From contig DLMV01000013.1 in assembly GCA_002478225.1 (NCBI GenBank), positions 68,832 through 79,618 on the forward strand: a stretch of 10,787 bases of DNA. Direction: 5' to 3'. Positions 1 to 5,413 of the stretch are shown piece after piece. The notes beneath the pieces are model-generated. The model was not told the origin of the DNA and searched no databases. It worked only from the letters and a program-made list of their open reading frames with translations. The translations under genes and the position numbers were made by a program. Source of the DNA: Deltaproteobacteria bacterium UBA7527. Lineage in GTDB: Bacteria; Desulfobacterota; Syntrophorhabdia; Syntrophorhabdales; Syntrophorhabdaceae. Each line of letters starts with the position of its first letter. Position 1 is the first letter of the stretch.

Positions 1-31
1 GATCGCCACGGCTTCGCCTCGCGATGACATC
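1..31 (-). repeat. Dispersed palindrome-like repeat copy, at window edge
   Basis: Read on the - strand this stretch is close to the GTCATTGCGAG...GAAGC...GCAATC type of dispersed intergenic repeat that I recognise from several Gram-negative lineages, including deltaproteobacterial and Nitrospirota genomes. It can fold: ATCGC at 2-6 pairs with GCGAT at 21-25, and inside that GGC (10-12) pairs with GCC (16-18) around a TTC loop. It sits directly at the window edge, so it may be truncated. The dyad is seen directly; family membership is from memory of such repeats. Confidence 0.5.
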
Positions 32-40
32 AAAAATTTT

Positions 41-75
41 CTGACCCTCTGCTCTTAGCCCCCGGCTCTCCGCTG
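41..75. repeat. Degenerate 7-base-phased repeat block A
   Basis: Cut into sevens from position 41, the sequence reads CTGACCC, TCTGCTC, TTAGCCC, CCGGCTC, TCCGCTG. The last four units all have G then C at positions 4-5 and mostly end in CTC or CCC. It is short and degenerate, so alone it could be chance. It gains weight from the clearer 7-base blocks at 571-619, 637-664 and 10752-10786. Confidence 0.4.
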
Positions 76-83
76 TCTTTCCC

Positions 84-112
84 TTGAAGGATATTTCGTC
101 GGGTGATATAAT
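84..112 (+). promoter_or_regulatory. Sigma-70-type promoter with extended -10
   Basis: The -35 element TTGAAG (84-89) is followed by a 17-base spacer and a perfect -10 TATAAT (107-112). A TG dinucleotide one base upstream (104-105) makes an extended -10. Transcription would begin near 118-120, a few bases before the GGAGG ribosome-binding site at 122-126. It therefore drives the pentapeptide-repeat gene and excludes the upstream in-frame TTG (84) and ATG (111) as starts. Confidence 0.75.
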
Positions 113-131
113 GCATTTTCGGGAGGTGGTT

Positions 132-560
132 GTGAATAAAATATCACTTGTCATGCTTGTCCTGCTATCGTTCACATTTCTGTTCCTGACTGTATCGATT
201 ATCCACGGATACAGCCAGCAGGACCTTGACCAGCTGAAAAGCACAAAACAGTGCTCTGCCTGCGACCTGTCGAACGCGCCACTTGCAAATACAACCCTGA
301 CCCAGGCGAACCTTGAACGCGCTAACCTTTTCAGCGCGAACCTGAAGGGCGCAAACCTCGCAGGCGCAAACCTTTCAAGCGCAAATTGCATGAACGCAAT
401 CCTGACCGGCTCATCGCTTGCCAATACGAAACTGAGAAGCGCGAACATGACCGGCGCGAACGTGGCCGGCGCAAACCTGCACGGTGCGGACCTCTCTCTT
501 GCCGTTTGGACCGACGGCATGATCTGCAAAGAAGGCTCCATAGGGACCTGCAAGAAATAG
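132..560 (+). CDS. Exported pentapeptide-repeat protein
   Basis: This encodes a 142-residue protein of unknown specific role. Residues 4-25 are a strongly hydrophobic signal peptide or membrane anchor, so the rest should lie outside the cytoplasm or in the periplasm. Residues about 44-122 are roughly 16 tandem pentapeptides of the A(N/D)Lxx type, which in this family fold into a right-handed quadrilateral beta-helix. Cysteines 41 and 44 precede the repeats, and Cys132 and Cys140 lie in the tail (TDGMICKEGSIGTC), a cap arrangement common in exported members that may form disulfides. The GTG at 132 is chosen as start because GGAGG (122-126) is spaced five bases upstream and the promoter ends at 112. 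Longer in-frame starts would lie inside the promoter. It is a single gene facing the arn operon tail-to-tail. Pentapeptide proteins can be scaffolds or gyrase-protecting DNA mimics; export argues against the gyrase role. Confidence 0.85.
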   Translation: MNKISLVMLVLLSFTFLFLTVSIIHGYSQQDLDQLKSTKQCSACDLSNAPLANTTLTQANLERANLFSANLKGANLAGANLSSANCMNAILTGSSLANTKLRSANMTGANVAGANLHGADLSLAVWTDGMICKEGSIGTCKK

Positions 561-570
561 CCGTCAGCCT

Positions 571-619
571 CGATCATCGATCATCGAGTATCGAGTAGCC
601 AGTAACGAGTATCCGATCT
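571..619. repeat. Degenerate 7-base-phased repeat block B
   Basis: Seven consecutive heptamers run without a phase break: CGATCAT, CGATCAT, CGAGTAT, CGAGTAG, CCAGTAA, CGAGTAT, CCGATCT. The shared unit is roughly CGAGTAT. The block starts ten bases after the stop codon of the pentapeptide gene, in the gap between two convergent genes, and has no open reading frame of its own. It has no T-run or clear hairpin, so it is not an ordinary terminator. Confidence 0.75.
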
Positions 620-636
620 TCGCTGCCTTTTTCCCC

Positions 637-664
637 TTACGACTTACGATCCACGACTTACGGG
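637..664. repeat. Degenerate 7-base-phased repeat block C
   Basis: Four consecutive heptamers are in phase: TTACGAC, TTACGAT, CCACGAC, TTACGGG. The unit, roughly TTACGAC, differs from block B but has the same length. It lies 17 bases downstream of block B and 22 bases beyond the stop codon of the dehydrogenase gene on the opposite strand. Together with block B it accounts for most of the 125-base gap. Confidence 0.65.
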
Positions 665-685
665 TTTTTCGATATACGGTCTTTT

Positions 686-1717
686 TTATGCCTTCAGATT
701 TGACTGGAGATAATATTCCAGCGTCTTGCGGAGCGCTGTATCAAGATCGACCTTCGGCTCCCACCCGATAAGCTTCTTCGCTTTCTCAATGGACGGGACC
801 CTCCTGTCGATGTCCTGATATCCCTCGCCGTAGAAATCCTTTGAGAATACCTCGATGATCTCGGAATATCTTTTATAGTGTTTTGTCGAAGGGTGGCTTA
901 CGAACATCTCCTTCAACTTGGCGGCAAGCTCTTTTATGGTGGCCTCGTTATTCGGGTTGCCGATATTGAATATCTCGCCATTCAGTGCGCTGTCCTTATT
1001 TTCGATTATCTTCATGAGGCACGCTATCCCGTCATCGATGTACGTGAAGCAGCGGCGCTGCATGCCGCCATCGACAAGACGTATGGGTTCGGCAAGCAGA
1101 AGACTGCTGATGAACTGCGTTACCACCCTCGAGCTCCCTTCTTTCTCGGGGTCTGCGGTCAATTCGTCCAGCTTGGGCCCTATCCAGTTAAATGGCCTGA
1201 AGAGGGTAAATTTCAAGCCCTGCTGAAAACCGTACCCCCAGATCACCCTGTCGAGAAGCTGCTTGGATGCGCTGTATATCCATCTCTGTTTGCGAATGGG
1301 TCCGAGCACCAGGGGACTTTCGTCCTCATTGAACACCTTATCAGGACACATTCCGTACACCTCTGATGTCGAGGGGAAGACAAGACGTTTTCCATACTTC
1401 ACGCAGAGGCGGGCAATTCGCAGGTTCTCCTCAAAGTCAAGCTCAAATACCTTGAGCGGCTCCCTGACATAGGTTGCAGGCGTGGCGATAGCCACAAGCG
1501 GCATGACAACATCACACTTCTTCACGTGATATTCTATCCATTCCTTATTGATCGCGATGTCTCCTTCAACAAAATGGAAGCGTTCGTGACCATGACAGGC
1601 ATCGAGCTTGTCGTCCCTGATGTCCATACCGTAGATCTCCCAGTCTGTTTCATTGAGCGCCCGCGCGGCAAAACTATTCCCGATAAAACCGTTTACTCCA
1701 AGTATCAATATCTTCAC
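686..1717 (-). CDS. arnA: UDP-glucuronate C4'' oxidative decarboxylase (ArnA dehydrogenase half)
   Basis: This 343-residue cytoplasmic enzyme oxidatively decarboxylates UDP-glucuronic acid to UDP-4-keto-pentose (UDP-Ara4O), the entry step to aminoarabinose. It is an extended short-chain dehydrogenase: the NAD-binding GVNGFIG starts at residue 7. The conserved FPSTSEVYGM block supplies Ser118 and Glu119, which match the catalytic Ser433/Glu434 of E. coli ArnA. Tyr148 and Lys152 form YxxxK, and Arg306 in QDIDRRVPSI matches Arg619. Similarity to the E. coli ArnA C-terminal domain is very high across the length. The GTG start has a GGAGGT site and overlaps the stop of the formyltransferase gene by four bases (1714-1717), so the two are probably translationally coupled. 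It is the last gene of the arn operon. In enterics this activity is fused to the formyltransferase; here it stands alone, so 'ArnA C-terminal homologue' is the careful name. Confidence 0.9.
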   Translation of the reverse strand: MKILILGVNGFIGNSFAARALNETDWEIYGMDIRDDKLDACHGHERFHFVEGDIAINKEWIEYHVKKCDVVMPLVAIATPATYVREPLKVFELDFEENLRIARLCVKYGKRLVFPSTSEVYGMCPDKVFNEDESPLVLGPIRKQRWIYSASKQLLDRVIWGYGFQQGLKFTLFRPFNWIGPKLDELTADPEKEGSSRVVTQFISSLLLAEPIRLVDGGMQRRCFTYIDDGIACLMKIIENKDSALNGEIFNIGNPNNEATIKELAAKLKEMFVSHPSTKHYKRYSEIIEVFSKDFYGEGYQDIDRRVPSIEKAKKLIGWEPKVDLDTALRKTLEYYLQSNLKA

Positions 1718-2634
1718 GCAGTACCTCCGAATATTTTTCCTTCTATGTCATGGAGGCGGGAAAACGCCTCCCCGTCCATTTCTTCCTCGCCTTCCAGCTG
1801 CACAGAAAGCAATCGCAATCTCCCCTTGCCGGTGCTCACCGTTAAGGGCGCACTTGAGAGTATATTTCCCGGCAATTCTTCGCTGGGCGCGTCTTCCGGA
1901 AATGCCTTCCAGATATAGAGCTTCTTGCCGTCAAGGTACGTAAACGCGCCCGGATAAGGATGGGTGACCGCCCTCGTCAGATTATATATCGACACTGCGT
2001 CCTTCTCCCATTTCACTATGCCGTCTTCCGGCCTTCTGCCTCCGAAATACGAAGAAACCCCGACCTGGGGTGTTCTTGTAAAGGTCCCCTCGCTAAGCTG
2101 CGGGAGCACCTCTTTCATCAACTCCCGCGCCGCCTCAGCCATCTTCATGTAGACCGTGTATACATTATCCTCAAAATCGATGTCAATCTTTTTCTGGGCT
2201 ATCATGTCCCCTGCATCAGGCTTCTCAAGCATATAATGGAGTGTAAGCCCGGTCTCTTTTTCTCCGGCTATCAGGACCCAGTTAACAGGGCATCTCCCCC
2301 TGAACTTGGGCAAAAGAGAACCGTGGAGATTGAACGCACCTATCCTCGGGATATCGAGGATCTCCTTGGGGATCATCTTCCTGTAGTAGAAAGAGAAGAT
2401 AATATCGGGCTGCGCATCAGCGATCAGCTTGACCCAGTGCGGATCCTTCAGGCTTTCAGGGACATGAACCGGTATATTGTGTTTTTCTGCTACAGTGGCC
2501 GGTCTCCTGTACCATACCTCTTCACCGGGGTCGTCAAGATGGGTAAAGAGACAGGCAACATCGGCGCCGAAATCGATGAGCTCTTCGAGGCAGACGTACC
2601 CTATCTCCTGGTAAGCGAATACCACTGCCCTCAC
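1714..2634 (-). CDS. arnA: UDP-Ara4N formyltransferase (ArnA formyltransferase half)
   Basis: This 306-residue cytoplasmic protein is equivalent to the N-terminal domain of bifunctional ArnA. That domain moves a formyl group from N10-formyltetrahydrofolate to the 4-amino group of UDP-L-Ara4N. The active-site triad falls at the same numbers as in E. coli: Asn102 and His104 in FNLHGSLLP, and Asp140 in KPDAGDMIA. The C-terminal region after about residue 205 corresponds to the OB-fold subdomain of formyltransferases. The GTG start has an AAGGAG site and overlaps the arnC stop by four bases (2631-2634); its own stop overlaps the dehydrogenase start by four. Length matches the single domain, so this is a genuine split rather than a truncated fusion. 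Its substrate needs the aminotransferase ArnB, which is not encoded here. A formyltransferase for another UDP-amino sugar is possible but less likely given the neighbours. Confidence 0.88.
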   Translation of the reverse strand: MRAVVFAYQEIGYVCLEELIDFGADVACLFTHLDDPGEEVWYRRPATVAEKHNIPVHVPESLKDPHWVKLIADAQPDIIFSFYYRKMIPKEILDIPRIGAFNLHGSLLPKFRGRCPVNWVLIAGEKETGLTLHYMLEKPDAGDMIAQKKIDIDFEDNVYTVYMKMAEAARELMKEVLPQLSEGTFTRTPQVGVSSYFGGRRPEDGIVKWEKDAVSIYNLTRAVTHPYPGAFTYLDGKKLYIWKAFPEDAPSEELPGNILSSAPLTVSTGKGRLRLLSVQLEGEEEMDGEAFSRLHDIEGKIFGGTA

Positions 2635-3560
2635 ATGAGCTCCTTTTTGACAATGAACCTTGGCCTCCTCCGTACCTCCTGGTATATCCGTCCTATGTAC
2701 TCGCCGATGATGCCCAGCGCGAATATCTGGACGCCGATGAAAAAGAAGAGTATGGCAAAGAGCGTGAACGTACCCTCGACCTCAGGACCGATAATAAGCC
2801 TTCTGACAAAAAGAAAGAAGGCAAAGAGAAGGCCTAGCGCCGCTATGATGACTCCGAGAACGCCGATGAACTGTATAGGAAGAAGCGAAAAATTTGTCAT
2901 AAGGTCAAAGTTCAGCCGGAGGAGCCTGAAAGGGCTGTATTTCGACATCCCTTTCTTCCTCTCTTCGTGCGCAACCTCGATCTCAACGATCTTCTTGGCA
3001 AAGGTATTTGCAAGCGCGGGAATAAAGCTCGATGACTCAGGACACATGTTCATATAATCCACGATGTTCCTGCTGTATGCCCTCAGCATACATCCGTAGT
3101 CGCGCAGCTTCACGCCGACAAGCTTTGACGTGATCTTGTTTACGATAAATGAAGGGAGCCTCCTGAAGATAGAATCTTTCCGGTGTTTCCGATATGTCCC
3201 TACCACCTCATACCCTTCAGCGATCTTCTGTACGAGCTTCGGTATCTCCTCCGGCGGATTCTGCAGGTCCGCGTCTATCGTGATCACCATGTCGCCTTTC
3301 GCATATTCAAAGCCTGCGAAAAGCGCCATGTGCTGCCCGTAGTTCCTGTTAAATTCGATGACCTTGACGGAACTGTCGCGGCCATGAAAATCTTCGAGTA
3401 TCTCCGCTGTCCTGTCCGTGCTCCCATCATTGATATAGATGATCTCGTAAGGCCTTTTGATCGTCTCAAGGGCGTCATAAAGCCTCTTCTGGAGCTCGGG
3501 AAGGGACTCCTGTTCGTTCAGGACCGGCACCAATACCGATACGTAGGGTCTTTCAGCCAT
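2631..3560 (-). CDS. arnC: Undecaprenyl-phosphate Ara4N(formyl) transferase ArnC
   Basis: This 309-residue family 2 glycosyltransferase transfers 4-deoxy-4-formamido-L-arabinose from UDP to undecaprenyl phosphate on the inner face of the inner membrane. The GT-A domain starts at about residue 6 (VSVLVPVLNEQES). The metal-binding DAD is at 96-98 inside a DADLQNPPEEIP block shared with E. coli ArnC, as are NRNYGQH (71-77) and RDYGCMLRAY (153-162). Two C-terminal membrane helices lie at about 230-252 and 264-287, followed by the typical GEYIGRIYQEVRRRPRF tail. Length fits the family (about 320). The ATG start has a GAGGAG site and overlaps the arnT stop by eight bases (3553-3560). DPM1-type mannosyltransferases and GtrB are related, but the specific conserved blocks favour ArnC. 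Confidence 0.9.
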   Translation of the reverse strand: MAERPYVSVLVPVLNEQESLPELQKRLYDALETIKRPYEIIYINDGSTDRTAEILEDFHGRDSSVKVIEFNRNYGQHMALFAGFEYAKGDMVITIDADLQNPPEEIPKLVQKIAEGYEVVGTYRKHRKDSIFRRLPSFIVNKITSKLVGVKLRDYGCMLRAYSRNIVDYMNMCPESSSFIPALANTFAKKIVEIEVAHEERKKGMSKYSPFRLLRLNFDLMTNFSLLPIQFIGVLGVIIAALGLLFAFFLFVRRLIIGPEVEGTFTLFAILFFFIGVQIFALGIIGEYIGRIYQEVRRRPRFIVKKELM

Positions 3561-5106
3561 TTCTCCTCACATATATAGTATAGTGGTCTTTTTCGTATCT
3601 TATCTGCTTCACAGGCATAAACAGCTTCTCCAGTTCGTTCTTGATATTGACCCCGGGTCTTTCTTCAACGATAAGGAGTATATCATGTTTGACATCTTTT
3701 ATCTCCTTAATATCCACGAAGGATCGGATGGGCCTGCCGAGATAGAATATGATGCCCGCAGAGCTGAACCCATATGTGTAGATCTCCTTATACTTTTTGT
3801 GGTCACCGATCGGGTCGGTTATCAGTCTAAGTGATTTGGTTGTCCTGTCCGTTATGGGCATATAATACATATTATAAAAAAATCCGACAAAGACAAAGTA
3901 TGCCAGCACAAAGAAAACGGCCTGTTTTGCCGACCTCCGGAAAAGGCTGGCCAGTAAAGCGACTCCCAGCAGGAACAGCACGGTAAAATAGATATACAGG
4001 GAAGACGGTCCTTCCCTGAAAGCCTGCACATCCTTATAGGGCATCACGTAAAGCGCAGCAACGGCTGCAGCGGGTACGAGGACAAGGATTACCGAAAATA
4101 TCCTGAGTGCCATATTCGTTCCCGCCTTCTCCACAAGCGGCTGCCACTTGTCCCTCATGTACACGCCGCAAAGCAAAGCGCATGCAGGATAACAGGGGAG
4201 CAGATATATGGCCCTTTTGCTCGAGGAAAACTCAAAGAACATGAACGTGAAGATGAACCAGACCAGGGGCAGCCAGAGCTTCTTCCTGAACGCGTGATAG
4301 AGGGCAAAGGGAAGCAATATGCTCCAGGGAAGAAAATTAAAAAATATCTTATGCAGGTAATAGAAGAGCGATTCCATGTGGTCAAAGGCGTTTGTGTACC
4401 TCATGATGTTCTGTCGCAGGATGAACTCCCTGATATAGGCGTCGCCGGCCATGAAAAACCAGATCGACGCAATGCCGAGGGATAGGGAACATCCCAGGAC
4501 CAAGGGGAAAATGAACCTCTTCATCTCTTTCCGGATCATAAGGCATACGAACATGACGCCTGCAGGGATCACCAGACCGGCAGGCCCTTTTGTAAGGATC
4601 GCAAGCGAAGCAGGGAGAAACGACAGCGCAAAAAGCCATTTCCTTCCCCTCGTGAGGGTGAGATAATTGAGAAAGACCGTAAGGCCGATGAAAAAGGCAA
4701 AGGTCATATCCATCACAGACTCGCGGGCATTGGAGAGGAACTGGTAGTTTGTGGCAAGCGCGACCGCGGAGAGCAGGCCGCTCTCTTCGTCGCCGAACCT
4801 CCTTCCGAGGAGGAACGTAATGATCAAAAGGAGCGTTGCCGATATCGCCGCCGGCGCCCTTGACGCGAACTCGTCAAGCCGGCCTGTGATCTTCGAGGCA
4901 ACGATGATCATCCAGGGATAGAAAGGGGGCTTCTCAAGGTACTCCCGGCCGTTCAGGTAGGGGTGCACGAAGTCGTTCCTCTCCATCATCTCCCGCGCCA
5001 TGATGGCCTGCCGCGGTTCATCAGGGTCCCACAGCGACGTCGCGCCGAGATTCAGGAAGAAAAGAACATAACACAATGCGAGGATAACAAATATCTTCTT
5101 GAGCAT
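3553..5106 (-). CDS. arnT: ArnT-like lipid A aminoarabinose transferase
   Basis: This 517-residue polytopic inner-membrane glycosyltransferase belongs to the GT83/PMT-like (GT-C) family. ArnT moves L-Ara4N from undecaprenyl phosphate to lipid A phosphates on the periplasmic side, lowering negative charge and polymyxin binding. The first helix (about 4-20) leads into SLWDPDEPRQA: Asp29 and, 30 residues later, Glu58-Lys59 in YLEKPP reproduce the spacing of the catalytic aspartate and the Glu-Lys pair in the structurally studied ArnT. About a dozen hydrophobic segments follow, then a soluble C-terminal tail from about residue 430. The family is broad and includes other polyprenyl-sugar transferases; assignment rests partly on the adjacent arnC and arnA genes. 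It is the first gene of the operon. Its ATG has no clear Shine-Dalgarno sequence, unlike every later gene in the operon. Confidence 0.8.
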   Translation of the reverse strand: MLKKIFVILALCYVLFFLNLGATSLWDPDEPRQAIMAREMMERNDFVHPYLNGREYLEKPPFYPWMIIVASKITGRLDEFASRAPAAISATLLLIITFLLGRRFGDEESGLLSAVALATNYQFLSNARESVMDMTFAFFIGLTVFLNYLTLTRGRKWLFALSFLPASLAILTKGPAGLVIPAGVMFVCLMIRKEMKRFIFPLVLGCSLSLGIASIWFFMAGDAYIREFILRQNIMRYTNAFDHMESLFYYLHKIFFNFLPWSILLPFALYHAFRKKLWLPLVWFIFTFMFFEFSSSKRAIYLLPCYPACALLCGVYMRDKWQPLVEKAGTNMALRIFSVILVLVPAAAVAALYVMPYKDVQAFREGPSSLYIYFTVLFLLGVALLASLFRRSAKQAVFFVLAYFVFVGFFYNMYYMPITDRTTKSLRLITDPIGDHKKYKEIYTYGFSSAGIIFYLGRPIRSFVDIKEIKDVKHDILLIVEERPGVNIKNELEKLFMPVKQIRYEKDHYTIYVRRNG

Positions 5107-5146
5107 AATAGGTATGTGCTGACGGCTGTTTGCTTAATAGTTTGAA

Positions 5147-5175
5147 TTTATAAGCTAATATTTGACATTTTGCAA
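5147..5175 (-). promoter_or_regulatory. Predicted promoter of the arn operon
   Basis: Read on the - strand: -35 TTGCAA (5170-5175), a 17-base spacer, and -10 TATAAA (5147-5152, five of six consensus bases). Transcription would start near 5140, leaving a leader of about 34 bases before the arnT ATG. The -35 lies inside the spacer of the opposing promoter. No PmrA-type direct repeat was recognised. Confidence 0.5.
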
Positions 5176-5190
5176 TATTTTTTATACCAT
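5162..5190 (+). promoter_or_regulatory. Predicted promoter of the ydcH-like/ilv operon
   Basis: A perfect -35 TTGACA (5162-5167) is followed by a 17-base spacer and TACCAT (5185-5190, four of six). An alternative -10 reading is TATACC at 5183-5188 with 15-base spacing. Transcription would start near 5197, about ten bases before the first ATG, so there is no room for an amino-acid-responsive leader peptide or T-box. The element overlaps the divergent arn promoter almost completely. Confidence 0.5.
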
Positions 5191-5206
5191 ATCCTTCAAT
5201 TCTCAA

Positions 5207-5389
5207 ATGGATACCACTGAAAGTAAAGAGGAAATATTTAACAGGGCAAAGGGGCAGCATGAAATGCTCGACAGGAGGCTGCAGATGCTCCTTAAAAAGC
5301 CCTTCCTCACAGCAAAAGAAGAGCTTGAGGTACGGGAATTGAAAAAGAAAAAACTTTACTACAAAGACATTATGGAAAGAAACAGATAA
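5207..5389 (+). CDS. DUF465/YdcH-like small coiled-coil protein
   Basis: This 60-residue, highly charged, all-helical protein has the pattern of the DUF465 (YdcH-like) family: a His followed by Leu-Asp (QHEMLDRRL, residues 17-25), a turn KPFLTAKEE (31-39), and a second helix ELEVRELKKKKLYYKDIM. These small proteins form helical hairpins and their function is not established. The ATG at 5207 is preferred because the possible upstream TTG at 5162 lies in the promoter. There is no Shine-Dalgarno sequence before it and the predicted leader is only about ten bases. The gene is 24 bases upstream of ilvB on the same strand, so it is probably the first gene of that operon. Nothing in the sequence ties it to amino-acid synthesis beyond position. 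Confidence 0.75.
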   Translation: MDTTESKEEIFNRAKGQHEMLDRRLQMLLKKPFLTAKEELEVRELKKKKLYYKDIMERNR

Positions 5390-5413
5390 AAACTAAGGGA
5401 CAAAGGAGAAAGG

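Noticed and set aside
84..131. Longer N-terminus for the pentapeptide protein from TTG 84 or ATG 111
   Set aside because: Both codons lie inside the -35 and -10 elements of a strong promoter; the GTG at 132 has a well-spaced GGAGG.
292..500. DNA tandem repeat or CRISPR-like array in the pentapeptide gene
   Set aside because: The repeated 15-base GCGAACCT-like words are codons of the A(N/D)Lxx protein repeat; there are no spacers.
661..690. Intrinsic terminator between the convergent pentapeptide and arnA genes
   Set aside because: T-runs are present on the + strand, but no GC-rich stem precedes them, and the - strand shows no hairpin followed by T residues.
878..1366. 162-codon + strand frame opposite the ArnA dehydrogenase
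   Set aside because: It is antisense to a gene with all catalytic residues conserved; its translation shows no family features.
1960..3057. 365-codon open frame on the + strand opposite the formyltransferase and arnC
   Set aside because: It runs antisense to two strongly conserved genes, its translation is low-complexity and basic with no recognisable domain, and it has no credible ribosome-binding site.
5390..5413. Amino-acid-responsive leader, T-box or attenuator before ilvB
   Set aside because: Only 24 bases separate the stop of the small gene from ilvB, and the operon leader upstream is about ten bases.
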